From: Xiphydria camelus
Lineage: Eukaryota; Arthropoda; Insecta; Hymenoptera; Xiphydriidae
NCBI GenBank assembly: GCA_963678675.1
Contig: OY783201.1
Location: 19,275,769-19,339,768 of the forward strand
Direction: 5' to 3'
Length of the DNA: 64,000 bases
Shown here: piece by piece, positions 43,821-55,028 of the stretch
How the letters are laid out: each line of letters begins with the position of its first letter
Position numbering within the stretch: the first letter of the stretch is position 1
The notes under the pieces: model-generated
Databases searched by the model: none
Seen by the model: the letters and a program-made list of their open reading frames with translations, nothing else
What the model was told of the DNA's origin: nothing
Translations under genes and position numbers: made by a program

Positions 43821-45949
43821 TCACTTTTCTAAATTATGTATCAAAGGAACGAATACAGTTGTTTCTCTATATTGTATAGCAACAACTTTACTTTTAATTT
43901 CAGAGACTGAATATAAATTTGAATGTTTATGTTGTACTCGGTTTGATTTAAAAATATTTAAATAAGAAGATTTGACAGGAATATCAAAAACTTCCTCCGT
44001 GTCTTTTACAGGAGAACCACAAATAAATGGCCTTCCGTCATTATTTAATGATGCATAGTGGAAAGTAACAATATTATTGTTGTGAGTTAAAAACCATTTA
44101 TTTGGGTAATCCGATGACAATGAAAATTCATCAAACTCTATTTTTAAAAAATGTCCTATGCCATTTTTTTTTTTTAATATGGGAAAGCTTCTCAAACATA
44201 TAGAATTATTCTGTATTGCGGAATCATTTTCTAACTTGATAATTTCACTCATCCTTTTGGCAACCTGTGCCAGAGGCAAGTTACCATGTCTTAATAATTG
44301 TTTTATTTGGTACAGTTTATTTTCGAATGGATAAGTATTAAAAGTTGATAAAGTACCAAACTTTCTAACTTCTTCGACCAAATGTGTCAAATTATGTACG
44401 TTGCTGGTGATGTAGTCTTCTCCATAGAAGTCTCTATAGTATTCTACATAATTATTAAGTAATGTTTCTGCTAAATCGAGAAAATGTTTGTATGAATTTG
44501 ATGAGCATATAGCCACCCCACAAAAAAAAAGTAGAAAATGTAAATATATTTCGGGGGCCAAGATATCCTTAAGTATTACTATTCCTAGATAATACAAAAA
44601 TGTGCGATATTCTGTACCCTTCCAGTGACACAAAACATCCAAACCACGCACAGATCTATGAAACTCGCATGGCATTTTACATTTTTCCAAAAATTTTGAG
44701 ACTGTATCTATATCTCTGGCGCACCATTTCGTCTTATAACTACCAAAGCTGCCATCTCTCCAGCCTAGCAAACATTTCTTCATGATACCTAAATCCAGTA
44801 AATGTAATGAGTCTCCTACAGGAAAGACTTCAACCATATCTATTGGCAAAAGAAGTAAAGGAGAATCCTGCTTGTGATGTGATCCATATTTTTTAGCACG
44901 AAAATTGTCATTTGTTCTTCTCTCGCAGCCGGCTTTGGGAAAAAACACAGTATGAGAAGTATGCGAGTATTCGCCGACGGTGGTACACTTTAAACATCCG
45001 TGTTTACTGTTGAAATTTATAACACCTGCAAAATCAATAAGGTATAAGTACCTATTCTCACTTTGAATTATTAGGTAGTTTTGAAGTAATGAATATATTT
45101 TTATTTACCTTTGATGAAGGCTCTAGCTGGTGAGTCGCATATAAAACATCTTAGCTTTACATCAATTAGAACTTCATTTATCAGGAGTCCTTCCAAAAAG
45201 ATTGTTTGGGCTTCAGTAACAAAAGGTTCCAGAAATGCCGTTAAACTGGAAGGCTTTCCTGTACCGCAGTATATGCCGATGACCATAGGTTTTACTTCAG
45301 GTAGTTCATGAATATTACAAAGTATCGGCCAAAATTCCATTTTACTGCTTTTGTGAATAGGCAAGCCATCCACATTTATATTTATACTAATACTTTTGGG
45401 TAAGTTTAGCATTGGTGATAACACTTGTCTCAAACAAACCTCGAAACCATGATGCCAGTAATCGCCACTTCCAACCTTAGTCATAATGACAGCTTGGCAA
45501 GTCTTTAAAAGCGTTCTTGGATCTTGAGGAAGAATATCCGGTAAACGTTTATTTATACTTTTAAATAAATCCCTCAACGCCGAATGTGAGATATTAAATT
45601 GTACTGCCCACAGCCGAAGATCTCTTATAAACTCTGCGTTTTTTTCTACCTCTGATATTACAGAATCATCTTCGTTATCATTCTGAAGCTCTATTAGCCA
45701 GTCATTTCTTTCTATCATATCTTCATCTTCTTGTTTTTCTGTAGTGTCGAAATCTATTCTATTTTTTTCCTCCTCGCTCACTACGGCACTATCTGTCTGT
45801 AATGCTGTCAGCTCCTGGGAATCATTTTCAGCCGTATTACTGTTATTTATGGACAAACTATCGCGCAATAAGTTTTCGTAAATTTTTTTAGTTTTCCTCC
45901 GAAATGCTCCACTTTTTTTTACCCGTTTCCATTTACTTAAGGATGACAT
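43821..45949 (-). CDS. CACTA-like transposase (tnp2-like), two exons
   Basis: The minus-strand spliced reading is 45949-45109 and 45025-43821, with donor AAAG then GTAAAT and acceptor TTGCAG then GTG. It restores RAFIKG-VINFNSKHGCLKCT in frame, and the total is 681 residues. The basic N-terminus (SLSKWKRVKKSGAFRRKTKK) is followed by LRLWAVQFNISHSALRDLF and LPQDPRTLLKT. The core has INVDGLPIHKSSKMEFWPI (likely first acidic residue), FICDSPARAF, DMVEVFPVGDSLHLLDLGIM and CHWKGTEYRTFLYYLG. It closes with NVHNLTHLVEEVRKFG and PFENKLYQIKQLLRHG. No stop or frame change was seen. The start is the second methionine, chosen for its basic context. Confidence 0.75.
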
Positions 45950-46670
45950 TATTTTCAGCAAGACTGACAAAACTCGTACACTCAACACAACAAAATAAAC
46001 TCTTAAAACGTGGCGTCAAATTAAGTATGGTTATGGTATGGTAGTTCTATAATGTTTCTTTATGGAACAAAAAGGCTTGTAGTAATACTTATTTGCTCTA
46101 TAATGATTTTATAACAACTGTATTATTATTCTTTATAACTGCCTTATAGAGCTTTTTCTCTTAAGTTCGATAGCAGCTTCCATATTTGCAATTTGCTCTC
46201 CGCAGCAAAATTGCTACTTAGCAACCCCTTACACAATAGTTCTATAAAGAAACTATAAGCGACATTACGGAATAATTGTATAAGAGTGTCACAGGAGATG
46301 GTATAATTCTATAAGGCACTATTTTGCATCGGTTTTACAGTAATTCGATTCTATAAGCACCGTTGCTGTAAAATTGTGTTACTGTACACACTTATAGAGC
46401 TAAATTAGCAGTTATCTTATAAATGCTCTATAAAGTATGCTCTAAGAACGTTCTTACAACAAATTTAAAGAACAATTCCGTTTCTGAAAGCAAAATAGTC
46501 TCATGTGCCACATTAATGCAACAATTCAGTGTTCCAGATACAACTATAAAACATTAATAGAATATAAAACTCCTATAACTCTAAATTTATAGAACTAATT
46601 TGCTAGCTGGGCTATCTCAAAGTAAATTTATAAAACATTATAAACGGTCTAATTTCATTGTGTAGGCGCC

Positions 46671-47006
46671 CGAGTCAGGGAGGAGCTCGACGGTCCCAGT
46701 CCCCGACGCCGGGGCTGTTTAACGTCATCGCGCTAGGCGGCTGGCGCCTGCAGGGGCCTAGGGATCATTGAGTTATGGCTGCTGTGTCTCAGTTGCGACT
46801 GGCCAATGCATAGAGGATGCATTGACAAGGGTCGCAACCGACCGATGCATGGCCGATGCACCGACGACGCTGCTGCGGACAGACATTCTTTGGTTTGCCC
46901 TCGAGCAGTCGAGATCGCTCTCCATATTTGCATATGTGTCGCCTGTTTGTTTGATTACAATATACTCGTATATACTCGTATTGTGTTTTTGTTCTTGTCG
47001 CCTTCA
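46671..47006 (+). repeat. gypsy-D 5' LTR
   Basis: 336 bp. The sequence after it, TCTCAGAAGTGG, is the expected position of the primer-binding site. The following leader contains four related copies of a unit built on GAGCTCGA-TT-GTGGA-ATTTG (47040-47155), probably part of the packaging or leader structure. Confidence 0.85.
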
Positions 47007-47177
47007 TCTCAGAAGTGGAATTGACTAGTGCCCGTTGTGAGTGAACTCGAGTTCCGTGAATATTTGTGGAAGAGCTCGAGTTTTGTGGACATTTGTGGAA
47101 GAGCTCGAGTCTTGTGGACATTTGCAGAAGAGCTCGACTTCCGTGGATATCTGCGGAATTAGTGCGGGTGCGCCACT

Positions 47178-50100
47178 ATGGATACGGCGAGTGACACCTG
47201 CACGCCACCTCTGACGCCGCAGATGGTTGAGGAGATGACAGAAGAACTCCAGCGGTTGCGTCGGGCCGTAAGTTCTAGCGCCATAAGTACACCCACCGCA
47301 CCAGACAGGCAAAACCTAAATTGGACCATCCTACGCGCAGACCATGTACTGTCCGAGTTTGATCCCTCTAGCGGGACGCAAAGTGTGCATGACTGGCTGC
47401 GGAAGGTCAATGATTATGCGCATTCATATAAATGGGATGATGTAACGACGGCCCATCTGGCACTCGGAAAATTACGGGGTTTAGCTCGCGTATGGTACGA
47501 CAGCCTACACCGGACGCAATTCTCCTGGACCGAGTGGCAGGAGATGCTGATTAAAACATTTCCGAGTACCGAAAGCTTTTCGGATATGTTTCGCGATGCG
47601 GCCAATTATAAACTCCAGGGCGGGCAAAGCTTGGCAGAATATTGCTTCAACAAATTAGCCAAGCTAAATAAATTAAAATTAGCGCTTACGGACGAACAAA
47701 TCGTGGATTGCGTGATCGGCGGCGTTACCGACAAGCAGATGCAGCTGTCAATAAAGGCCGCGAATTGCAAATCATTTTACGACGTAATGCGATATGTAGC
47801 GTGCCTTCCCGGCCGCTCCGGGATGTCGTATACACCCTCTCAACCAACCTTTCAGCGACCGGAAAAACGCGGTCCGCGGGACGAAAATGAGGCGAAGCCA
47901 ACGGAAGAAACCAAGCGGTTCAAGGGAGGACCCCTACGGTGCTTCGCTTGTGGGGAGATTGGGCATAAACGCCCTGAATGTCCCTCAAAGGCGCGTGAGG
48001 TCGTAAAAATCATTTGCGGTTACTGTCACAAAGCGGGTCATAAAGAGGAAGCTTGCCGAAAGAAAACGAAGAAATTCGGCAAAACTATAAATCTAATCGG
48101 CTCTGCACCTTTCGATAGTATTTTTTGTAAAGCGGCGAAAATCAACGGACGGGTAGTTTATTGCTTCGTTGACCTGGGAAGCGAAAGCACGTTACTACGG
48201 CGGACGGTCGCCACGAAACTGGGTGTCGAATTTCAACCGCTGAAAAACACCGTAACTCTCTACGGTTTTTCTGGGGATGTATACGCGCGACCGATCGCTG
48301 AATGTACTCTGAAAATAACCATCGATGGAGTCACCGTTGACACTCGTATTTTTATAGTAAATGACTCCGACATAGGGTATGACCTATTAGTGGGGCACAC
48401 GTTTACGGAACACCCCCTACCTCTCATTATAAAGACTCAAAAATGCTTGCAAATCAGTCGGATGCCTATGGCAGGAGCAGAATCTCTAAGCGATCGGTAT
48501 ATGGTGAATTTGATCAACGAGGGCAAGCGCTCCAAAATTACGGAAAACCTACGCTGTGAAACGCTATCGCCCCCACGGAAGTCGAGGCTTACGGATTTAT
48601 TACGCGAATTCGACGATCGGTTCAGTTTTAGCTTCGCCGAATTGGGCAAAACATCGACGATCTCTATGAAAATAGAATGCACCACAGATAGACCCGTTGT
48701 TTACAACCCATACCGATTGTCATTAGCTGAGAGAGAGTTTGTTAAGAGTATGATCCTAGAACTCTTGGAAGGCAATATTATTCGCGCCTCGCGTTCACCC
48801 TACGCAAGCCCGATTCTGCTAGTTGGGAAAAAGGATGGAACGCGGAGACTATGCGTAGATTTCAGGGCACTTAACAGGATTACGAAAAAGAATCGATACC
48901 CGTTGCCCTTGATTGAGGATCATCTCGACAGATTAGGAAGCTACCGATCTTACACGACGCTGGACTTGGCGTCCGGATTTTACCAAGTGCCCGTGAGCGA
49001 AGGCTCAATTGAGAAAACAGCATTCGTAACTCCTGACGGGCACTATGAATTTCTTCGAATGCCCTTCGGCCTAGCGAATGCTCCAGCTATTTTCCAGGAA
49101 TTAATGAACGCGGTACTTGGCGACATTCCCGATATTGCCTTTGTGTATATCGATGACATCATTATTCCATCAAACACATTCAAGGAGGGGCTTCAACGCC
49201 TGCGAATGGTACTTGAGCATTTTCGACAACACAATTTGACACTGAAACTCTCCAAGTGCACCTTCTTTGCTTCGAGAATCGAATACCTGGGACGCGAAAT
49301 ATCATCCTCGGGGGTACGACCAGGCTCTAAGAAGATAAGAGCTGTACAAGAGATGCCAACCCCTCGAAACGTTCGACAAGTGCGGCAGTTCTTAGGCCTA
49401 GCGGGGTATTTTCGCAGATTTGTCAAGAATTTTGCCACGATCACTCAACCGCTGACGAAATTACTCAAAAACGATTGTCCATGGACTTGGGGCTCACATC
49501 AAGAGGAAGCGGTGCAGACTATTAAAAGAATCCTAATCACGAGGCCGGTTCTAGCTATTTTTAAACCAGGTTTGCACACGGAAGTACACACTGATGCCTC
49601 TAAAATCGGATTAGGCGGTATGCTCATTCAAATCGACGCCGAACAAAAGAAAAATGTTGTTGCCTATTACAGTCGCCAGAATTCCGCATACGAGCAGAAA
49701 CTTCATAGTTATGAATTGGAAACGTTAGCTGCCCTAGAGAGTTTGCGTTATTTTCGGGTTTACCTGGTGGGAATAACGTTTAAGTTAATAACAGACTGCA
49801 GCGCGATACGAAGTACCGCAATCAAAAGGGACATCATCCCTCGGATTGGCAGATGGTGGATGGAACTACAGGATTATGACTTTATCGTCGAGTATAGACC
49901 AGGATCAAAGATGTCCCACGTTGATTGCCTCAGTCGTAACCCGTGCCCGGCAGAAGCTTTAAGCATCCAAAATGTGATAAATATTACAGAAGAGGAATGG
50001 TTGGTCGCAGCGCAGCTGCAAGATGAGCAAGTAGCACAGATACGCGAGATCTTATTGTCAAGAGAGACCGACCCGAGTATGAAGGCCTACTTCGATCATT

Positions 50101-51311
50101 ACATTCTGAAGGATGGCAAGGTTTATCAAAAACTGGAAGGTGGCAACCGCTGGGTAGTACCGAAAGCTAATCGCTGGCAGATATGTAAACTCTGCCACGA
50201 TGATATTGGACACTTTGGCTTTGCGAAAACTTTGGCGAAAATTCAAGAAAATTATTGGTTCGCTGGGATGCGCCGGTTCGTTAGGAAATATGTGAGTGCC
50301 TGCTTGAATTGCTTATACTACAAAGCTCCCGCTGGTAGAAAGCCTGGACAGTTACATCCAATTGAAAAGATAACAATCCCATTTCACACCATTCACATGG
50401 ATCACCTCGGCCCATTTATTCGGACCAAGCGGGGAAATACTTACCTGTTGGTTCTCGTGGACGGCTTTACTAAATTCACCATCATCGAACCGGTACGAAA
50501 TACACGGGTCAAGTACGTAACACGTGCCGTTGAGGATGTTGTGAATATAATCGGCGTACCCGTTCGAATTGTCACTGACCGGGGCAGTGCATTCACTTCA
50601 CATGCTTTTAAAACATTCTGCACCGAGTACGGTATCAAGCATGTACTGAATGCAGTGGCGACGCCCAGAGCCAATGGGCAATGCGAACGTTTCAACCGGA
50701 CAATTTTGAGCTCCCTGTCGGCTCTTAGCGGAGGCCGCGAAGACAATGAATGGGATACTAACGTCAAAATCGTACAGCGCGGATTGAATGGCACACTATA
50801 TCGAATACTTGGCACAACACCATCTGAAGTGTTGTTCAGATGTAAACCTCGAAGTGTTCCCGAGTCAATTCTCCTAACTGAATTGCAAGCTGAAGTTGAT
50901 CAAACAAATCTAAGTACCTTGCGCCGAAAGGTACAGGACAGGATCTCTGCGGATCAACAGAATCAGAAGAATCGATTCGATGCCAAGCGGTCCAAGCCAA
51001 AACAGTATCAGATTGGCGACCTAATAATGGTGACTAAAACCGACTTCCCGGCTACAGGGGAGAGTAAGAAGTTGCTGCCTAAATACCGGAGACCATACCG
51101 TATAACTGCAAAGCTGCCAAATGACAGATATGCGGCCCTGAAAGTGTCCGAGCGATACCGCAGATGCCCGCTGGTAGTAAGCGTCGACAAAATAAAGCCC
51201 TGGGTGACCCTGAGGGATGAGGTAAGGTTATGCATAACCATCAACATAGAGTTGACTGAACTTAAACCTAGGTACCTAGTGAACTATTGCGTCATCCCCT
51301 GTCGTATATAA
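47178..51311 (+). CDS. gypsy-D Gag-Pol polyprotein
   Basis: One 1,377-codon frame from ATG 47178. Gag has a capsid region (VHDWLRKVNDYAHSYKW, ARVWYDSLH) and two zinc knuckles, CFACGEIGHKRPEC near residue 255 and CGYCHKAGHKEEAC near 281. Protease reads CFVDLGSEST near 330, with leucine where threonine or serine is usual between the catalytic D and G. RT has VYIDDIII near 656-663. RNase H has HTDASKIGLGGML near 803 and LITDCSAI. Integrase has C-x2-C near 1043 and core D, D and E in HMDHLGP (1074), VTDRGSAF (1133) and QCERFN (1169). A single fused frame means no frameshifting is needed. No stop is present. Confidence 0.9.
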   Translation: MDTASDTCTPPLTPQMVEEMTEELQRLRRAVSSSAISTPTAPDRQNLNWTILRADHVLSEFDPSSGTQSVHDWLRKVNDYAHSYKWDDVTTAHLALGKLRGLARVWYDSLHRTQFSWTEWQEMLIKTFPSTESFSDMFRDAANYKLQGGQSLAEYCFNKLAKLNKLKLALTDEQIVDCVIGGVTDKQMQLSIKAANCKSFYDVMRYVACLPGRSGMSYTPSQPTFQRPEKRGPRDENEAKPTEETKRFKGGPLRCFACGEIGHKRPECPSKAREVVKIICGYCHKAGHKEEACRKKTKKFGKTINLIGSAPFDSIFCKAAKINGRVVYCFVDLGSESTLLRRTVATKLGVEFQPLKNTVTLYGFSGDVYARPIAECTLKITIDGVTVDTRIFIVNDSDIGYDLLVGHTFTEHPLPLIIKTQKCLQISRMPMAGAESLSDRYMVNLINEGKRSKITENLRCETLSPPRKSRLTDLLREFDDRFSFSFAELGKTSTISMKIECTTDRPVVYNPYRLSLAEREFVKSMILELLEGNIIRASRSPYASPILLVGKKDGTRRLCVDFRALNRITKKNRYPLPLIEDHLDRLGSYRSYTTLDLASGFYQVPVSEGSIEKTAFVTPDGHYEFLRMPFGLANAPAIFQELMNAVLGDIPDIAFVYIDDIIIPSNTFKEGLQRLRMVLEHFRQHNLTLKLSKCTFFASRIEYLGREISSSGVRPGSKKIRAVQEMPTPRNVRQVRQFLGLAGYFRRFVKNFATITQPLTKLLKNDCPWTWGSHQEEAVQTIKRILITRPVLAIFKPGLHTEVHTDASKIGLGGMLIQIDAEQKKNVVAYYSRQNSAYEQKLHSYELETLAALESLRYFRVYLVGITFKLITDCSAIRSTAIKRDIIPRIGRWWMELQDYDFIVEYRPGSKMSHVDCLSRNPCPAEALSIQNVINITEEEWLVAAQLQDEQVAQIREILLSRETDPSMKAYFDHYILKDGKVYQKLEGGNRWVVPKANRWQICKLCHDDIGHFGFAKTLAKIQENYWFAGMRRFVRKYVSACLNCLYYKAPAGRKPGQLHPIEKITIPFHTIHMDHLGPFIRTKRGNTYLLVLVDGFTKFTIIEPVRNTRVKYVTRAVEDVVNIIGVPVRIVTDRGSAFTSHAFKTFCTEYGIKHVLNAVATPRANGQCERFNRTILSSLSALSGGREDNEWDTNVKIVQRGLNGTLYRILGTTPSEVLFRCKPRSVPESILLTELQAEVDQTNLSTLRRKVQDRISADQQNQKNRFDAKRSKPKQYQIGDLIMVTKTDFPATGESKKLLPKYRRPYRITAKLPNDRYAALKVSERYRRCPLVVSVDKIKPWVTLRDEVRLCITINIELTELKPRYLVNYCVIPCRI

Positions 51312-51586
51312 TCGAGAAAAAAATATGTAGATATTCGTTAATTGATTTTGAGTCTCTGCAAAATATTCCGAAGTTTCTGTGCATGGTGATAGCAGAAATA
51401 AGAATATTCGAAGCAAAGCCAATTTTGAACGGAAGAATTCTTGCAAAATAATTCGTATCTTCTGCATTTCACATTATAGAATAAGAGTATTCGAAGCAAG
51501 AGTGAAACAGTTAATAGCCTGATGTTCAGTACCAAAATGTCCGTAGCAATCGCTTATAGCTTCCATATTGCAAGACATCGGGTGCT

Positions 51587-51946
51587 GGTTCGCTGCATTA
51601 CGAGCATAAAACTGTTAGATGTTTCCCTAATGGTTCGGTGATGCTAAATAATGTCAGCAAGGCAAGAAAATCATCAAATGTTTTTCTGATGATTCGTTGC
51701 GATATTGGTTCGCTGCATTACGAGCATAAAACTGTTAGATGTTTCCCTAATGGTTCGGTGATGCTAAATAATGTCAGCAAGGCAAGAAAATCATCAGATG
51801 TTTTTCTGATGGTTCGTTGCGATATTGGTTCACTGTATTCCGAACATAAAACTGTCAGATGTTTCCCTGATAAGTCGGTTATGCTAAATAATGCCAGCAA
51901 AGCAAGAAAATCATCAGATGTTTTTCCTGATGGTTCGTTGCGATAG
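51587..51946 (+). repeat. three 120-bp tandem repeats in gypsy-D 3' region
   Basis: Units begin GGTTCGCTGCATTACGAGCA at 51587 and 51707 and a diverged copy at 51827, exactly 120 bp apart. The first two are almost identical, and the third has about ten changes. Because 120 is a multiple of three, an open frame of 102 codons runs through them (repeating KARKSSDVF), but it has no recognisable domain and I do not call it a gene. Repeats next to the polypurine tract are known in some LTR elements. Confidence 0.8.
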
Positions 51947-52360
51947 ACATGATAACGGAGTATATGGAATTTTTCTGGATTAATGTCTTGTTTGTCAAAC
52001 AGGAAGCAGGCCGTTTCAGGGACGAAACGGGCTGTCAGGAAGGCCGAATGTAGGCGCCCGAGTCAGGGAGGAGCTCGACGGTCCCAGTCCCCGACGCCGG
52101 GGCTGTTTAACGTCATCGCGCTAGGCGGCTGGCGCCTGCAGGGGCCTAGGGATCATTGAGTTATGGCTGCTGTGTCTCAGTTGCGACTGGCCAATGCATA
52201 GAGGATGCATTGTCAAGGGTCGCAACCGACCGATGCATGGCCGATGCACCGACGACGCTGCTGCGGACAGACATTCTTTGGTTTGCCCTCGAGCAGTCGA
52301 GATCGCTCTCCATATTTGCATATGTGTCGCCTGTTTGTTTGATTACAATATACTCGTATA

Positions 52361-55028
52361 GGGGGAAGTCCCCTAAGCCCGGACGGCTCCTAAGGCCGGA
52401 CAGTGTTTGAATCAGTGCGAAAAAGAGCGCGCCAATTTATTACTTGTGCCGCAGTTAGAAAGCTTCTCCCAAGTGAAGTGCAGGGGCGCTGTGTCAATAG
52501 CCAGTGCTGACTCGTTCGTCGTGAAGCGTGTTGCGAATTTTAAGGTTAGGAAAAATTTTGTTCGAAGTAATTTTTCGAGGTCTGTAAACAGTATTTAAAG
52601 TATGGGATGATAATTATTGTTATTAATTATTATTGCTATGATACTAATGTGATATAATTCATGCGTTTTTTTGTGATTGATAACACACAATGTGAATGAG
52701 ACTTTTTTTTGTATGTACTTCAGGGTCCCTAAGTTCGGACACTCTCAAAGTCCCTTAAAACCGGACAGTTTTACAGGAAGATTTTTTTTGCTGTAGTTAT
52801 TATTTTTGTTTTGTTTTTCAGATTCAATATGGGTAAGCCCAAACCAAGATGTGAGAATACCCCCAAATCTGAAATATTGAAAAAAGCTATCGATAAGGTT
52901 AAGTCTAAAAAATTTTCCGTGAGAAAGTCATCCCAAGTCTACAATATACCGAAAAGTACAGTGTTCGATTATATTAAAAAAATTAAACGAGGAGAAGAAA
53001 TAAGATTACCACTCAAGAAAGGAAGATTTGATCCAACTTTTACCAAGGAATACGAAGAAGCTCTAGTTGCGCACGTGGTGGATATGTCAAATAGGTGCAT
53101 GCCATTAACTAGAAAAGAATTTCTCAAATTGGCTTTCGATTTTGCGGAGAAATTAAAACTGAACCATCGATTCAACAAGGCAAAGAGAAGTGCCGGTAAA
53201 CATTTTTACTACGATTTTATCAAACGCCATCCAGATCTTAGCTTGAGAAGGCCTGAATCAACGAGTTTGATGAGAGCTGTTGGTTTTAATAGGCCTCAAG
53301 TTGAACGGTTCTTTAACAATTTAAAAAATCTTTGCCAAAAATATAATTTTACCCCATCGAACACCTACAACTGTGACGAGACAGCGGTTAGCACTGTCCA
53401 AAAGCAGGCTAAAGTGATGACACTGAAAGGCAATCGTCAAGTTGGCAAGTTGACTTCTGCTGAGAGAGGTAAAAATGTCACAGCAATGTTCTGCATGAGT
53501 GCTGCTGGGCATTTTATCCCACCACTATTTATTTTTCCCAGAAAGAGAGTTAATGAAAGGTTGATGATTGGTGCTCCATCCGAAAGTGTAGCATTGGCAC
53601 AGCCAAACGGATGGATGAACGCTGATTTTTTTTAAAGTGGCTTCAACACTTTGTGAAATTCTCAAAGCCATCCAAAGAGAAGCCTGTGCTTTTGATCCTT
53701 GACGGCCATAGCAGTCACAAAGATCTTGCTGTTATAAGTTACGTAAAAGAAAACTACGTACACATGTTAAGCACCCCACCACACACGACCCACAAACTGC
53801 AGCCCTTAGACAGGGTTTTTATGAAGCCGTTCAAAGACGCATATTTTGAGGCCTGTGGGTTGTGGATGAGGGCAAACTCTGGTGCAAGAATAACAGAATA
53901 TGAAATAGCTGCAATGGTGTCGCAAGCTTTCACTCGCGTTGCACGTTTGGATATAGCAAAATCTGGATTTCAATGTACCGGAATTTTGCCTCTGAATCCA
54001 AATATTTTCACAGATTTAGATTTTCAGCCATCAGCTGTAACTGACGTACCTATGCAATTTAATACTGAACTTCACCATCAGCTTTCAGGAGCTGAAGTAA
54101 ACCTTAGCAATGACGCCAATACGAGTACACTCGAAGATCTGCCTCAGGAGTCTTTCGACGTCAATGAAAAAGAGAATATTGATACTCAACCGTCAACCAG
54201 CAAAGCAATTGTCAGTGTAATCCATCAGCTATCACCTGTTCCAAGCGCTGCGGCAAAGAGAGCCGTGAGTCGACGACGGAAAGCTGAGAAAAGTGAGATT
54301 TTAACATCCTCCCCTTATAAAAATGCACTCATTGAAAATAAGGCAACAAAGGCCAAACCTCCTGTACTTAAAATAAAACAACTAAAAGGCAAGAAAACTA
54401 ACGACCCGACTAAAATAAAAAGGAGCAAAAAATCGACTGTAACTTCAAAGACAGCGATATCTCTAACATCAAAATCATCAACATCAGTGACTGAAAATGC
54501 AACAACTTGTTTGATCTGCCAAGAAGATAATGATGAAGATTGGATTTGCTGTCAAGCTTGCAATCAGTGGGCTCATGAAGCGTGTGCTGATGTTGAAGAG
54601 GGCTCAGTTAGCTACATTTGTGATTTTTGCAGGTTTCAAAATTAAAGATTTGTGATTGTATAGAAAATGTTCCTGATTATAGCCAAAGTTTATTAGAATT
54701 AAGATGAGTTTTCATTATTAATAGTTGATTTGTTCTATTGTAATAGATACTGTTACGAATTGTTTGTTAAAATAATTTTTAAATCTAAAAATAAACGAAA
54801 ACTTGGCTGTCCGGATTTAGGGGACCTTTTTGAAAACGTCCTTTTTTCTATATTAAATATTCCTTAGTATCTACTACATTTAAAGTAACATTTGAGACTG
54901 CTGATATATATGTGTTGATTAAGGATATAGTTGAGAGCTTATTAAAGTGAAATAACAAAATTAGACTATTACATGATTTTTTTTATTCCTGTTATTCCTT
55001 AAGTGTCCGGTTCTCGGGGACCTCCCCC
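52361..55028 (+). mobile_element. pogo-like element with PHD-finger transposase
   Basis: The sequence TATATA in the intact LTR became TATA, element, TATA, which is a 2-bp TA duplication. Ends are GGGGGAAGTCCCC and GGGGACCTCCCCC. The motif GTCCCCTAA-CCGGAC recurs in direct orientation near 52369, 52387, 52725 and 52749, and in inverted orientation at 54807 and 55004, giving six subterminal sites. One transposase gene is present, with a single frame break. The element sits in the 3' LTR of gypsy-D. Confidence 0.85.
52829..54645 (+). pseudogene. pogo transposase with C-terminal PHD-like finger
   Basis: From ATG 52829 (MGKPKPRCENTPKSEIL): helix-turn-helix (VRKSSQVYNIPKSTVFDYI), CENP-B-type second DNA-binding domain (KRSAGKHFYYDFIKRHPDLS), then the catalytic core. 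Aspartate 1 lies in YNCDETAVS (about residue 181). Aspartates 2 and 3 lie in LLILDGHSSHKD and KLQPLDRVFM, 35 residues apart. The C-terminus has C-x2-C...C-x2-C...H-x2-C...C-x2-C (54509-54635, CQACNQWAHEAC), a PHD-like finger that may read histone tails. A run of eight T bases at 53627-53634 causes a one-base frame loss and a stop at 53633, separating the two aspartate-bearing parts. It is otherwise intact, about 606 residues. Confidence 0.85.

Larger units (their letters stand above)
39823..46621. mobile_element. CACTA-like (CMC) element with two convergent genes
   Basis: The ends read CCCAGGTAGCAA and TTGCTAGCTGGG, with a 2-bp CT at 39821-39822 and 46622-46623 as candidate TSD. Both subterminal regions (39830-40260 and 46040-46610) are packed with variants of TTCTATA/TATAGAA and GAACGTTTTC/AAGAACG in both orientations, the layout expected for transposase-binding arrays in CACTA elements. 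Two intact spliced genes converge in the middle. The length is 6.8 kb including one MITE. It is inserted 117 bp inside the TTAA element. Short TSD, subterminal arrays and a tnp2-like protein support the CMC assignment. Confidence 0.65.

Noticed and set aside
46733..46933. Short open frames within the gypsy-D LTR (also at 52121-52321)
   Set aside because: They repeat in both LTRs, lie in regulatory sequence and have no recognisable domain.
51638..51946. A small repeat-containing protein gene
   Set aside because: The open frame is explained by a 120-bp tandem repeat; no start context, domain or codon pattern supports it.
51587..51946. A CRISPR array, suggested by regular repeats
   Set aside because: Direct tandem units with no spacers, in a eukaryotic retrotransposon.
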